Assembly (NCBI RefSeq): GCF_014200405.1
Contig: NZ_JACHBQ010000002.1
Span: 15,224 to 79,223, forward strand
Length of the DNA: 64,000 nt
From: Cryobacterium roopkundense
GTDB taxonomy: Bacteria > Actinomycetota > Actinomycetes > Actinomycetales > Microbacteriaceae
Direction of reading: 5' to 3'
Part shown: piece after piece, positions 8,301 through 17,403 of the stretch
Layout: each line of letters begins with the position of its first letter
How positions within the stretch are numbered: the stretch's first letter is position 1
Notes under the pieces: model-generated
The model's database searches: none
What the model saw: the letters and a program-made list of their open reading frames with translations, nothing else
Told to the model about the DNA's origin: nothing
Program-made: the position numbers and the translations under genes

Positions 8301-9125
8301 ATGGCGATCGAGGCCATCACGCTCGAGACTGGTGCTCACGTCGTCCATTTTCACCAAGACAACGCGGACCTCATCACCACAGTGGGCGGCTATGCGGCCG
8401 CGGCGATCAAAGCTGGTGATGCTGCGCTCGTCGTCGCAACCCGTGATCAGCGTGTTGCGATTGCCGCCCATCTCGAAGCTGCCGAAATTGATGTCGTTGA
8501 GGCCCGGCGGGTCGAGACATTTGTAAGCATCGATGCGGCCGCTACCCTTGCCCGTTTCTACGCCGACGGGCAACTCGACGCCGGCAAGTTCCACACCGTG
8601 ATCGGCGGCATCATTGCCCACATCGCCGCGCGGACCGGGCGGACAGTTCGTTGTCACGGCTCGATGGCGGCGCTGCTGTGGGACGCCGGTGCCATCACCG
8701 CCGCGATCGAGCTTGAAAAACTGTGGAATGACCTCACCCGCGAACTGGACTTCTCGCGGCTGTGCACCTACCTGAGCCTGTCCGTCGCCGGGGCCGAGCA
8801 CTCCCAGGCCCGACGGGTCATCTGTGGGCTGCACTCCGATGTGGTCGATAACCGCCACCAGGCCAAGCGGAATTTTCGGCCCCGACAACCGTCCGCGGCT
8901 CGGATGTCTGGAACCTTAGCCCCCTTGACCGCACTAACCCTGTTGCACTTGCGGCCCGAAGTACACCAAGCCTCGGGCATGGTGTCGGTTCAACTCGGAG
9001 TCGACCCGGCCCGCGCCCTAGACCGACTCCGCGTCTTCGCCGCCAGTCGCGGCCAAACCCTAGAGGAAGTTGCCAAAGAAGTTGTCAGCCGACAGCTGCG
9101 GTTCAACGGCCCGGAACCACAGTAG
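8301..9125 (+). CDS. MEDS-domain sensor with ANTAR RNA-binding output
   Basis: 274 residues from the ATG at 8301, chosen because AGGAGG lies at 8290-8295. Residues about 8-170 resemble the MEDS (DcmR sensory) domain: HVVHFHQDNADL, DAALVVATRDQRVAI and HGSMAALLWDAG. The C-terminus (about 215-265, HQASGMVSVQLGVDPARALDRL...A...G.TLEEVAKEVV) matches an ANTAR domain, which acts by binding paired hairpins in leader RNAs to prevent termination. Ligand unknown. It is one of two ANTAR proteins in this window. Confidence 0.8.
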   Translation: MAIEAITLETGAHVVHFHQDNADLITTVGGYAAAAIKAGDAALVVATRDQRVAIAAHLEAAEIDVVEARRVETFVSIDAAATLARFYADGQLDAGKFHTVIGGIIAHIAARTGRTVRCHGSMAALLWDAGAITAAIELEKLWNDLTRELDFSRLCTYLSLSVAGAEHSQARRVICGLHSDVVDNRHQAKRNFRPRQPSAARMSGTLAPLTALTLLHLRPEVHQASGMVSVQLGVDPARALDRLRVFAASRGQTLEEVAKEVVSRQLRFNGPEPQ

Positions 9126-9369
9126 ATCCACCGCAACAGCCGACCCGCGCGCTGCACCGGCCAGGCAATGGGCTGCTCTTCTCAAGCACTCGAAGCCGAC
9201 GCCCGCAACTGGGTAAAAGCGTAGAACGAAAACCCGAAGCCATTCATCTGGACCAAATCCGCAGAACAAATCCTCGAATCCCTCAAACGACTTCTCAACC
9301 GAACGTCCGTCGCAGGACACTAAAGTGCCCTAAAACTACGTGTGATGATCTGGCCCAGATCACGTAGCG

Positions 9370-9618
9370 TCACGGATCCCCACTCAGCCCCACTGAGTCG
9401 AAATACGCAGTTAGCCACCGATACGTCGTTCCGTCGACCGTGAAATCCTGAGGATCGCCCAACCAGATACCGGGGACAATCCGACCATGCGCGCTCCTCG
9501 GATTGACGAGAACGGTGGGCAGTTGCCCAAAATCATTCACTCTCAACCAGATCTTCGTCGACCTCTTCATCACACTCCGCCCGAGCAATTTCACACGCGT
9601 ATGGCGCTCAAATTTCAC
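9370..9618 (-). CDS. Small hypothetical protein, 82 residues
   Basis: A GTG start at 9618 is favoured over upstream codons because GGAGG is placed five bases before it (9624-9628). The sequence is basic at the N-terminus (RHTRVKLLGRSVMKRSTK), then has WLRVNDFGQLPTVLVNP and a C-terminal GTTYRWLTAYFDSVG. No known domain recognised. A short soluble beta-rich fold is plausible. Confidence 0.5.
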   Translation of the reverse strand: MKFERHTRVKLLGRSVMKRSTKIWLRVNDFGQLPTVLVNPRSAHGRIVPGIWLGDPQDFTVDGTTYRWLTAYFDSVGLSGDP

Positions 9619-9630
9619 AATGTCCTCCAA

Positions 9631-10016
9631 TCAGCAGGGACGATTGCTCCATTTTGTGACGCAACCCCTGCATTGCCAAGGACCCCAAAAGAGGCTGCAG
9701 CCCTCGAACACAGCGTCACTGTATGAGTCAACCAAGCCTCACCAACAACCCACACCCAACCACAACTCTCACGCCGTCAACGATGCCCCGGCCGCTCCAC
9801 TTCATCACGCTGCACTGCCCTGACCAATGCTTGGCCGAGCGATTCGCCGAGACCCTCCAATCCAAGCGGGCCTACCGGCAACACTTCACCGACCGCACCA
9901 ATCCCTTAAATCCCGTCCCAACCACCACAACACTGAACGTATCAACACCGCCATCGAAACGACCCCGATCCAACGCGTATCACCAACCTGATAGCTCGAC
10001 AGAGACCAAGGGTCTC
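9631..10016. other. Gap with no supported gene
   Basis: A short rightward frame (9723-10082) runs into the rep gene and is Thr/Pro-rich with no family likeness. Nothing else seen. Confidence 0.4.
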
Positions 10017-10038
10017 CCACCAGGGGTACACCTGGTGG
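10017..10038 (-). terminator. Hairpin directly after rep
   Basis: CCACCAGG/CCTGGTGG stem with a 6-nt loop, touching the rep stop codon. A decayed copy accompanies the rep relic near 6530-6552. Confidence 0.6.
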
Positions 10039-12021
10039 TTAGGCCGCGTCTCCGAGGTACTGCCAACGATTCTCAGGATTGAGCACGCCCAGATCGACGA
10101 GCTCCCGCGCAGACCGGTGATCACCACGCTGATCGCTCGAGCGCGGGTAACGCGGCCACACCCGCTCACCAGGCGCATTCACATCACGAAACAACGGCCG
10201 ACTCGACACATCCACCCGTCTCGGACGGCGCCGGGGAGCGGCGTTCATCGTCGCGACTTCGGCTTGCCACCATTCCCACACCTCCCGTTCGGCTCGATAC
10301 CGGTTCGCTCGATCAAGGAGCAGCCCTGCGACGCCGACGATACGAGCAGCTAGGTCTCGGAGATCCCGTTTCGCCCGAGCCCACCCATCCACATGCTTGA
10401 CGATCAAGCGGTGGTGGCGGAGACGACTGAAGATCGTGGCGATGTGGCGGGTACTGACCCCAAGTAAGCGGGCAGCCGTCTCGAGGGTCAGGGCGGGGTG
10501 CTGGGCGAGGAGAGCGTAGACCTTGCCGGCGAGGTGCCCGAGCCCAGGACGGGTGAAGAGATCGTGCCGGCCGTCGGTGAGCTGGCGTTCCAGGTTGGTC
10601 ACCAACGACGTGCGGAGATTGAAGAGCTCGGAGGGGGGGCGGGGGTTATTAAGTGGTTGTGACGCAACCGTACGAGAGGCTGTGGAAAAGTCTGTGGAGA
10701 GCCGCCATTCAGCGGCATTGCCACTGTCACTCAGCGACACCCGGACGAGGAACCCGTCCTCCGCGAGGGCGGTGAGGGCCCGCCTGGCGGTGTCGCGACT
10801 GAGGCCGACCATCAGGGCCAGATCCCTGATGGACGCCGCTACCGTCCGCTTACCGGTCTGCAAGGTCAGGTACGCCACCGCGGACAGGATCGTACGACGA
10901 GACGTCGCCGCTTCGCTCTGGCCCCACCGTCCGGGGGAGGCCCGGAACCGGGTCAGGAGGTCATCGACAGTGTCGACGATGACGCCAAGCTCCGCGAGAT
11001 CGGCGGGAGTCCGCGAGGATCCGAGCGGTGCTTGTAGTGCCGAGTACTGCTGGGCTTTGGCCCACTGGCGCTCCAGGCGCGCGGTGGCCTCGGCCTCGGT
11101 GCGCGGTTTGCGGGCTCCTCGGCTCATGTTCTTGGTCCGGTAGTGCTCCATCCCCGGCGCCGTACGCGCCTCCTGGGAGGCGTCGGCGAGGGTCCACCCG
11201 GCTGATGCGGCCGCGAGCAAGCACATGAACCCCGTCCAGCTCGGGTTGCTGCCGCCGTTGACGGTCGCCATGTGCCCTTGGCCCCACGCGCTCAGGGGGC
11301 GGTGCGCGCTGTACCGAGCATCGATGGGGCCCGACGGTGTCGTGTCGGAGGGCCTCGAGGCCGGCTTCGCCTGGTCGAGGACTCGGGTGAGGGTGTCAAG
11401 GTCGGTGCTGGTCGCCGTCGGCGACAGAAGGTCCTCGACGGCGCCGCGGAGGATCGTCGAACTGCTGCCGTCGCGGTGCGGAGCCAGCGGAGGGCGTGCT
11501 CCACCCTCCCGCGGGTTGCAGAGCATCCCATGGTCAAGAGTCGAATAGTTGGCGTGCGCCGCGCCCGCGAGAGCGGCCACGACGGCGGCCGGCGCGCCGC
11601 CGTGCAGGGCGACCCAGATGTGGCGACCGCCGGTGCCAGAGGACTGGCAAACCACGTGTGCGATCGCGAGGCGGTCGAGGAGCCCGGAGAGGGCGTCGCA
11701 GTCGTCGACGGCGCGTTCCATCAGATCAGGAGAGACCACGCCGGCTTCTTTGCCGTCGAAGTCAAAACACAACAGACGGAAAATACCCGCGTCGTCGGCC
11801 AGACGCACGAGCCACGGCGTCGTGGGCTCGGTCGGCCCGACGCGGTAGATGAGGGGGTAGCTGTTCTCGTCCAGACGGCCGTATGCATCGCGCTTCATCA
11901 CGCGCACCTGGTCGCGCGGGCTCAGCCGGCGCGACAAATCCCAGGGCGTCCACGCAGAAGCAGACACGCCGAACGCACCTTCAAGTGCGTCTACTGTTTT
12001 GTGCGCTATGCTCTGTGGCAT
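10039..12021 (-). CDS. AEP primase-like plasmid replication initiator
   Basis: 660 residues. The N-terminal third has archaeo-eukaryotic-primase features: LLCFDFDGKEAG (residues 84-95, metal-binding DxD) and SSGTGGRHIWVAL (127-139, sxH motif). The middle carries winged-helix signatures (TVAASIRDLALMVGLSRDTARRALTALAEDGF and LTLETAARLLGVSTRHIATIFSRLR). The C-terminus is Trp/Arg-rich. Such primase-HTH fusions initiate replication on several actinobacterial plasmids. The start at 12021 follows an AGGGGAGG RBS. Its last 90 residues are duplicated as a relic at 6554-6825. It is the most likely replication gene here; the origin was not located. Confidence 0.75.
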   Translation of the reverse strand: MPQSIAHKTVDALEGAFGVSASAWTPWDLSRRLSPRDQVRVMKRDAYGRLDENSYPLIYRVGPTEPTTPWLVRLADDAGIFRLLCFDFDGKEAGVVSPDLMERAVDDCDALSGLLDRLAIAHVVCQSSGTGGRHIWVALHGGAPAAVVAALAGAAHANYSTLDHGMLCNPREGGARPPLAPHRDGSSSTILRGAVEDLLSPTATSTDLDTLTRVLDQAKPASRPSDTTPSGPIDARYSAHRPLSAWGQGHMATVNGGSNPSWTGFMCLLAAASAGWTLADASQEARTAPGMEHYRTKNMSRGARKPRTEAEATARLERQWAKAQQYSALQAPLGSSRTPADLAELGVIVDTVDDLLTRFRASPGRWGQSEAATSRRTILSAVAYLTLQTGKRTVAASIRDLALMVGLSRDTARRALTALAEDGFLVRVSLSDSGNAAEWRLSTDFSTASRTVASQPLNNPRPPSELFNLRTSLVTNLERQLTDGRHDLFTRPGLGHLAGKVYALLAQHPALTLETAARLLGVSTRHIATIFSRLRHHRLIVKHVDGWARAKRDLRDLAARIVGVAGLLLDRANRYRAEREVWEWWQAEVATMNAAPRRRPRRVDVSSRPLFRDVNAPGERVWPRYPRSSDQRGDHRSARELVDLGVLNPENRWQYLGDAA

Positions 12022-12108
12022 AGAGAAACCTCCCCTAGGGGCTGGTGATCTGGATTAGCTCTAACCTCGGTGCCGGGAAGCTGTGAGGGTTTGAGCTACG
12101 AAACTTGC

Positions 12109-12140
12109 AAAAGCCCGTCGCGAAAGCGATGGGCTTTTTT
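12109..12140. terminator. Bidirectional Rho-independent terminator
   Basis: The stem AAGCCCGTCGC/GCGATGGGCTT with a GAAA loop is followed by a T run on the plus strand and a short T run on the minus strand. It separates rep from the small leftward gene ending at 12143. Confidence 0.8.
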
Positions 12141-12142
12141 CG

Positions 12143-12379
12143 TTAAGCGGCTGGGATGGGCAGCTCCTCTAGCTGAGGTCGGCCGATGTCGAGAACGGGC
12201 AGTCTTCCGCCCGTTGCGGCGAGGTCGTGGAGCAGGGTCTGCATGTACAGAGCCTTGGCAGCGCCGCTGGCAGCGGCAGCTTCGTTGACAAGCTCGAAGA
12301 TTTCCGGGTCAACGCGCACCTGCAATAACACGGTCGGAGCGTTGACTCTCCGCCGGGCACGTCCTGGTTCCATTGCCAT
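12143..12379 (-). CDS. Small ribbon-helix-helix-like protein
   Basis: 78 residues from the ATG at 12379. A basic N-terminus leads to a strand-like VLLQVRVDPEIFELVNEAAAASG, which resembles the strand-helix start of CopG/Arc-type DNA-binding proteins. The rest is helical. It sits 60 bp downstream of a winged-helix gene in the same direction and upstream of rep, a place where plasmid copy-control proteins are often found. That role is inferred. Ribosome binding site weak. Confidence 0.5.
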   Translation of the reverse strand: MAMEPGRARRRVNAPTVLLQVRVDPEIFELVNEAAAASGAAKALYMQTLLHDLAATGGRLPVLDIGRPQLEELPIPAA

Positions 12380-12440
12380 GATTGCAAGGCTGGCAGAGAG
12401 CGACAATATTAATACATACCTGCGTCGGCGTGTTGCTTTA

Positions 12441-12761
12441 TTATCCGAGCAGGTATTCTTCGTAGCCGGCCAAGGCTGAGCGAACAGCATCTCGGTTGGC
12501 CACGTAGATGACTCGCTGCCCCTGCCTCTTCTCGCCGGCGTCTGTGGTGACGGCGCCAGAGGACTCCAGCTCTTGGAGGTGCCGTAAGACTGTTTGATAC
12601 GTCGCGTTGAGCTCTCTGTGGATTGCACCTGAGGTCATCCCTTCTGGATGACGAGAGAGAAGATGAATGATCGCCCCACGAACTGGGTTCACGCCGAACA
12701 CCATCATCGCCCTCGTCGCGGTAAGCGGCGGAGGTCCTGCAGAGGATGCATAGCGCGGCAT
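12441..12761 (-). CDS. ArsR-like winged-helix regulator
   Basis: About 106 residues from the ATG at 12761; an ATG at 12785 is possible. It contains a winged helix: NPVRGAIIHLLSRHPEGMTSGAIHRELNATYQTVLRHLQELESSGAVTT, with a wing strand RVIYVANRDAV. No metal-binding cysteine motif is seen, so it is probably not a metal sensor. An inverted repeat at 12802-12818 upstream suggests autoregulation. It likely controls the rep-side operon with the small gene downstream. Confidence 0.72.
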   Translation of the reverse strand: MPRYASSAGPPPLTATRAMMVFGVNPVRGAIIHLLSRHPEGMTSGAIHRELNATYQTVLRHLQELESSGAVTTDAGEKRQGQRVIYVANRDAVRSALAGYEEYLLG

Positions 12762-12801
12762 CCCATCATTCTGCCGTAATTGCATAAGACACCAGCTCAC
12801 A

Positions 12802-12818
12802 CTAACACTTAATGTTAG
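12802..12818. promoter_or_regulatory. Inverted repeat upstream of the winged-helix gene
   Basis: CTAACA (12802-12807) and TGTTAG (12813-12818) are separated by 5 nt. Likely operator for the adjacent regulator. Confidence 0.5.
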
Positions 12819-13057
12819 GGTGCGGGCGGAGGTCAAGCATGAGCCGCCTGAAGCACGCTCAAACTACGAGTGCGGGGACCTGCCCGCAGGAGCAGAGGAG
12901 CGCGAGCGATTGGGCGCGCGGGGGAGTGTTTGGCGACCACTCGGTCCAGGTTGTTTTATCCGAGAGGTATCGCCATGATCACTGCGTACAGAGCGAAGAT
13001 GCACCCGCGTCGCTCGTCTCCGCTTCACACAAGACGCGCCGGGCCGATCGCCGCAGC

Positions 13058-13381
13058 TCAGCCGAGGACGTATTCGAGTGCCTGGCCGAAGTCGTGAGTG
13101 ATGCGATCGCGACGCGCAGCGAGCTTGGTCGTAGAAGGCCTGCGTATGACGTCGTCAGGCGCATCGTCCTCGATGTAGCCCAGCGCTCGAAGATCGACCA
13201 GTGCGCCATGAATAGCGGGACGGCTCATGACATCACCCAATGCTGCAAAAAGCTCGGCGTAGTTGAGGGGCCGGGGGAGCAGCGCGCGGAGAACCAGGAC
13301 ACGAGCGGGAGCAGCAAACAACTCCTGAAACACTTTGACCCGCGCCGGGGCGTCCTTCATCAAAATCTCAGACCGTGCCAT
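13058..13381 (-). CDS. Second ArsR-like winged-helix regulator
   Basis: 107 residues from MARSEILMKDAP at 13381; the open frame extends to 13453 without a better start. The core PARVLVLRALLPRPLNYAELFAALGDVMSRPAIHGALVDLRALGYIEDD is a winged helix of the same broad type as the gene at 12441. No cysteine pair. It lies between that gene and the divergent conjugation operon, so it is a candidate repressor of transfer genes. That is inferred from position only. Confidence 0.68.
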   Translation of the reverse strand: MARSEILMKDAPARVKVFQELFAAPARVLVLRALLPRPLNYAELFAALGDVMSRPAIHGALVDLRALGYIEDDAPDDVIRRPSTTKLAARRDRITHDFGQALEYVLG

Positions 13382-13701
13382 GGCACCAATTGTGGCGCAG
13401 TTCCGCGTGAGACGGTCATTTCGCGCATCTCCGCGTGTTGAATGCGAACGCATTTATTTATTTATAGAAAATACCGTCCAGTAATGTCAGTGGCCGGCGG
13501 TACAGTTCGCATCGCCACTTAAGACACCGACCAAAACCACTTAAAACAGCATCGAATCAAGGAAAATTGCAGCGTTAAACAATCGCGGCGGGGTTTTTCG
13601 GGGGGTAGAATCACGGGGCAGATGGTGGGAAAATTATGTCACCTCTGGGTGAGATTAGGTGCCTTGAGTGTATAACAGCTACTCGAGAGGAAATAATACC
13701 C
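13382..13701. promoter_or_regulatory. Divergent control region before the transfer operon
   Basis: Contains the palindrome ATGCGAACGCAT (13442-13453) and AT-rich TTATTTATTTATAGAAAAT just right of it, within an otherwise GC-rich region. GAGAGG at 13685-13690 is the RBS of the first transfer gene. The region probably holds promoters for both the leftward regulator and the rightward operon. Confidence 0.5.
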
Positions 13702-14898
13702 ATGAGTAACACCAGTCACGCGAACGCAAGCGGCGTTTTCGGTGCCGCTGATCGCGCCGGAGATTACATCGAAGACGACACCACCCCCTTCGCCCCGACA
13801 CTTCCTCGCCGGCGTGCAGAAACCACGCTCGTCGCCGATACGGAACGTGTTACACCGGAGACCACGCCCACTCCTGCATCACCTATCTTCCCGGAGGCTG
13901 TCGACCGGTCGAGCACGTCCGTACTTTTCAGCAGTCCGGCCGCGGGCCTCGCGGCAGCGTCCCGCATGAGTAACCCCGCGAAAGCGAGCGTCGGTTTCCG
14001 CGGTGTTCTGGCCAGCCTGGGACTACCGGTGGCCCCAGGGCCAGCGGAAGTCGTTGAACGGCAGCGCGTTGATTTGCGTACCGCTGACGAGACCACAGTC
14101 CGGCAGGCGACGTGGACACGCGCGGTGTCGATCCTGATCAACAATCCCAAGGGTGGCACAGGCAAAACCCCTACCGCCCTACTACTCGGAGGAGTGCTCG
14201 CCGCGATCCGCGGCGGATCCGTCGCGATCCTCGAAGTGTCCGACGACCCCGGCGCACTAAACTTCCGCGCCGAAGGCAACCCGCAGCTCGGACTGGGGGA
14301 GCTGGTACGCGACGTCACCCAGATTCGCACGGCCGGCCACCTCGCCGGCTACACCGCCCCCCAAACGTCGTTCGCATCGGTGATCGGCTCCACCGGTCGC
14401 CGCGAACGACTGACGGGAGATTCCGTGATCGCTGTCACCAGTGTTATCGACGAGTTCTACGGAATCCGCGTCATGGACTCAGGCAATGTCACAACGTCCT
14501 CAGCTTTCCAAGGCGCAGTGTCCGTGTCCGACGTGCTCGTGATCCCCGTCATGAACGCCGGCGACTCCGTCCTCGAGGCGATCCAACTGCTCGACGAGCT
14601 GCGCTCCGCAGGTGGCGACTCAGCGAAGCTGGCAGACACAGCAATCGCCATCCGATTGACGGACGGTCGGCCGGAGAACGACGCGGTACGCCAGGAAGTC
14701 GAGCGACTACTGAAGGACGCCGGCGTGAGCGCCCTGCACGAAATCCCTTATGACGCCCACATCGCCGAGCGTGGCCAAATCACCCTCGGCAACCTGAACC
14801 CAGCGACCCGGGACGCCTTCACCTCCGCCGCCGCAAGCGTGGTCCGTTCTCTGCAATCCGCCGTATCGGCCGCACCCTCACAAAACCGGAAGGCCTAA
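13702..14898 (+). CDS. ParA/MinD-like ATPase, first gene of the transfer operon
   Basis: 398 residues from the ATG at 13702 (RBS GAGAGG). A disordered N-terminal 130 residues precedes a deviant Walker A, NNPKGGTGKTPTALLL (about residues 149-164), then VAILEVSDDPGA and a Walker B-like GIRVMDSGN. ParA/MinD-type ATPases position DNA or protein complexes at the membrane. Being first in the T4SS operon, it may place the transfer machine rather than partition the plasmid, although it is also the only ParA-like protein seen. The following gene starts 2 bp after its stop. Confidence 0.8.
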   Translation: MSNTSHANASGVFGAADRAGDYIEDDTTPFAPTLPRRRAETTLVADTERVTPETTPTPASPIFPEAVDRSSTSVLFSSPAAGLAAASRMSNPAKASVGFRGVLASLGLPVAPGPAEVVERQRVDLRTADETTVRQATWTRAVSILINNPKGGTGKTPTALLLGGVLAAIRGGSVAILEVSDDPGALNFRAEGNPQLGLGELVRDVTQIRTAGHLAGYTAPQTSFASVIGSTGRRERLTGDSVIAVTSVIDEFYGIRVMDSGNVTTSSAFQGAVSVSDVLVIPVMNAGDSVLEAIQLLDELRSAGGDSAKLADTAIAIRLTDGRPENDAVRQEVERLLKDAGVSALHEIPYDAHIAERGQITLGNLNPATRDAFTSAAASVVRSLQSAVSAAPSQNRKA

Positions 14899-14900
14899 CC

Positions 14901-15233
14901 ATGCACGAGCTCATCCTCCTCGCCGCGATAGACAACCCACTGGACGGGATCCTCCCCGACTTCTCCTTCGGCGGAGCCGAGTTTACGGCCCTGTGGCAGA
15001 AACTCATCGCGGCCCTCTGGGCCATCGGAATCCTCGTTGCCATCGGGTACCTGATCTTCGGAATTGTGGCGATGTCAGGAGCCTCCGGTGAGACCAACCC
15101 CAACCCTCAAGCGCATTCACAAGGGCGCCGCAAAGCAGTGTGGGCAGGCATCGCACTCGCCTCTCTAGCTGGCCTGGCCATCATCGTCGGCGCAGTCCTC
15201 ACCTTCGCTTCCCCCGCCGTCGCCTCGATCTAA
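14901..15233 (+). CDS. Pilin-like two-helix membrane protein (VirB2-like)
   Basis: 110 residues with two hydrophobic segments: LIAALWAIGILVAIGYLIFGIVAM (about 35-58) and AGIALASLAGLAIIVGAVLTFA (about 82-104). A small basic, Gly/Ser-rich loop lies between them. Size, topology and place in the operon fit the small membrane subunit found in Gram-positive T4SS operons. The direct family was not verified. No classic signal-peptidase site is evident. Confidence 0.6.
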   Translation: MHELILLAAIDNPLDGILPDFSFGGAEFTALWQKLIAALWAIGILVAIGYLIFGIVAMSGASGETNPNPQAHSQGRRKAVWAGIALASLAGLAIIVGAVLTFASPAVASI

Positions 15234-15244
15234 AGGACACACGC

Positions 15245-15967
15245 ATGCGAATGGTTACAGCATCAGGGCGCAGCCGCTGGCCCCACGTGATCGGGGCCGC
15301 CATCCTCGTCATCGCGATCAGCGGAGGCATCGCCTACACCGTGACCCGCCCCGATTCGAAATCCAACGCCGCCCCCACCTCAAGCACCCCAACGCCCACA
15401 GCGGCAGCGTCTGGAGGAAGCTCGGGTAGCGGGGACGACGAGGACGACGTGGCCCCTACAGGCTGCCTCGGTGGTCCGGACCGCACAGCTGCCATGGTGC
15501 TAGCCGCGAAAGCAGAAGCCAAACACACGACCTTCGGAGCCGTCGAAGTCGCAACGGCCTTTTATCGGTGGGGCTGGCAGTACCCACATCCTGTGTCCGC
15601 TGACGCCGACGCTGTGAGCGCGGGCATCATGGCCTCGACTGCCAACGCCTCGTTTCGAGACCTCTCATCTGCCTACGAGGGTTTCGCTGAGGCAGACATG
15701 ACCTCGGGTCAAGTTCCCGCCAGCACGCCGTTCCACCTTTCAACAACGAATGGACTCTGGATGGTCTCTGAGGGTTCTACCGCCGACAAGGTCGAAGTGA
15801 ACCTGGCCGTGGGATACGTCATCAATGGCGAGCTCAGCCCCACGAAGGCCGCCGTCATCTCACTAACGATGGTCTGGGAAGAGGGAGCGTGGCATCTCGA
15901 GAGCGGTGGAACTCCCGATCAGGCAAAGCTCAGTAACGGTGGAACTCGCTATACCGGCGGTTGCTGA
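15245..15967 (+). CDS. Single-pass transfer protein, VirB8/TcpC-like
   Basis: 240 residues from the ATG at 15245. One N-terminal membrane helix (HVIGAAILVIAISGGIAYTV) is followed by a Thr/Ser/Pro linker and an extracellular domain with Trp- and Tyr-rich strands (AVEVATAFYRWGWQYPH, LAVGYVINGELSPTKAAVISLTMVW) of NTF2-like appearance. VirB8/TcpC proteins have this layout and scaffold the secretion channel. Its stop overlaps the next start (ATGA), so the genes are translationally coupled. Confidence 0.55.
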   Translation: MRMVTASGRSRWPHVIGAAILVIAISGGIAYTVTRPDSKSNAAPTSSTPTPTAAASGGSSGSGDDEDDVAPTGCLGGPDRTAAMVLAAKAEAKHTTFGAVEVATAFYRWGWQYPHPVSADADAVSAGIMASTANASFRDLSSAYEGFAEADMTSGQVPASTPFHLSTTNGLWMVSEGSTADKVEVNLAVGYVINGELSPTKAAVISLTMVWEEGAWHLESGGTPDQAKLSNGGTRYTGGC

Positions 15968-17403
15968 TGATTCCCACGATCGCGTTTGCCGCCATCGAGG
16001 ATCCCGACTGCGTAGACACCTGGATCGTTTGTGGCGCGGTGCGCGCGGTCGAGGGTGTGGGTGGCGCCGTGAACACGGCGAAGGGGATCGCGGATTTCTG
16101 GTCCGATCCCGCAGGCAACTCTTTCATCATGTTGCAGGACGCGGCCAAGGGCCTCTCCGATACGGTGTTGCCAGCTCTCACTCATGCGACTCTCCCCGAC
16201 CTCACGGCTGATTGGTTCATCAGCGCCTACAGGGTGTCTTTTGCCTTGTCGATCTTCGTGCTCGTCGCCCTGCTCATTCCTCAGATCGTCCGAGTCGCAC
16301 GCGGTACGCAGTCCGGCCGTGAGCTGGGGGAGTCCCTGACGTTGTACGCCCCGGCGTTCATGATCGGCGCAGCGTTCGGCCCCGCCCTCGGCGCATTCCT
16401 GGTGAGGTTTTTCGGCGCCCTGTCGGACTCACTGATCGCTTGGGGTGTCACCAACAACTCGCAGAGCATCGTGGAGAAGTTTTCCACGATGCTTTCAGAG
16501 GACGACGGGTCCGGCCTGGCCGGCGGCGCCGTGCTCGGTGTCATCCTCATGTTCTTCATGATTCTGGGTTTGCTGATCGTGCTGCTCATCCTGGTGGTGC
16601 AGCTCATCACCCTGTATTTCTCCGGCGTGCTGTTCCCGCTGGGTTTTGTGTGGATCGTCGATCCCAAGAAACGGGCCTTCGGGTCGAAGATCGTCTATCT
16701 CTGGTTCGGCGTCCTCGCCTCCCACCCGCTGCTGTTCTTCCTGCTCGCGATCGCGTACAGCATGATGACAGCGCAGCTGAATGCGCTCTCCGATACACCC
16801 AGCCTCCAGAAGACGGTGACGCTGGTCGTGTCGATCCTGGCGTTGTTCATGGCCGGGCTCGCCCCGGTCGCCCTGACGAAGTTCGCCCCGATCATCCCGA
16901 GCGGCGGCATCGGCAACGCGCCCACCGGTCCGAACATCGGCGCCCAGTCGATGCAGGAAGCTGACGCGAAGTATGACAACAGTGGGGGAAGCAAGCCGTC
17001 GACTGGTGACAAGTCCTCGTCGTCTTCGGACGACTCGGACAGCTCGCCTGTCACGACCGGCGGCAAGGGCAGCCCGGTCACGGCGTCATCGGAGGGGACA
17101 CCGGCGACGTCGTCTATTTCTGAGGCAGCGTCCATCGGCGGTAAAGCCGGCGCTGGCGCGTCAACTGCTGGGGCAGGGGCCGCAGGTAGGGCGGCTGCCG
17201 CTGAGGGTGGTCTCGCTGCTGCGGGTGCGGCCGAGTCCTCGACCGGTGTCGGGGCGGCCATTGGCATTCCGACGATGCTCGCCGCTGGTGCCATGGCGAG
17301 CTTTGACGCCACGAAGAAGGTCACCGATTCGGTGAGTGAAGCGGCCGTGTCGCCGGTCGATGACGAAGAGGCGCACTACGGAAAGGATTCGACTCATGAG
17401 TGA
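15967..17403 (+). CDS. VirB6/TrbL-like polytopic membrane protein
   Basis: 478 residues from the ATG at 15967, overlapping the previous stop by one base. About six membrane helices lie between residues 75 and 310 (for example FALSIFVLVALLIPQIV and LGVILMFFMILGLLIVLLIL). A long Ser/Gly/Ala-rich cytoplasmic or surface tail follows. This is the usual form of the channel-forming VirB6/TrbL component in actinobacterial conjugation operons. The tail is low-complexity and probably disordered. It overlaps the next gene by 8 bp. Confidence 0.7.
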   Translation: MIPTIAFAAIEDPDCVDTWIVCGAVRAVEGVGGAVNTAKGIADFWSDPAGNSFIMLQDAAKGLSDTVLPALTHATLPDLTADWFISAYRVSFALSIFVLVALLIPQIVRVARGTQSGRELGESLTLYAPAFMIGAAFGPALGAFLVRFFGALSDSLIAWGVTNNSQSIVEKFSTMLSEDDGSGLAGGAVLGVILMFFMILGLLIVLLILVVQLITLYFSGVLFPLGFVWIVDPKKRAFGSKIVYLWFGVLASHPLLFFLLAIAYSMMTAQLNALSDTPSLQKTVTLVVSILALFMAGLAPVALTKFAPIIPSGGIGNAPTGPNIGAQSMQEADAKYDNSGGSKPSTGDKSSSSSDDSDSSPVTTGGKGSPVTASSEGTPATSSISEAASIGGKAGAGASTAGAGAAGRAAAAEGGLAAAGAAESSTGVGAAIGIPTMLAAGAMASFDATKKVTDSVSEAAVSPVDDEEAHYGKDSTHE

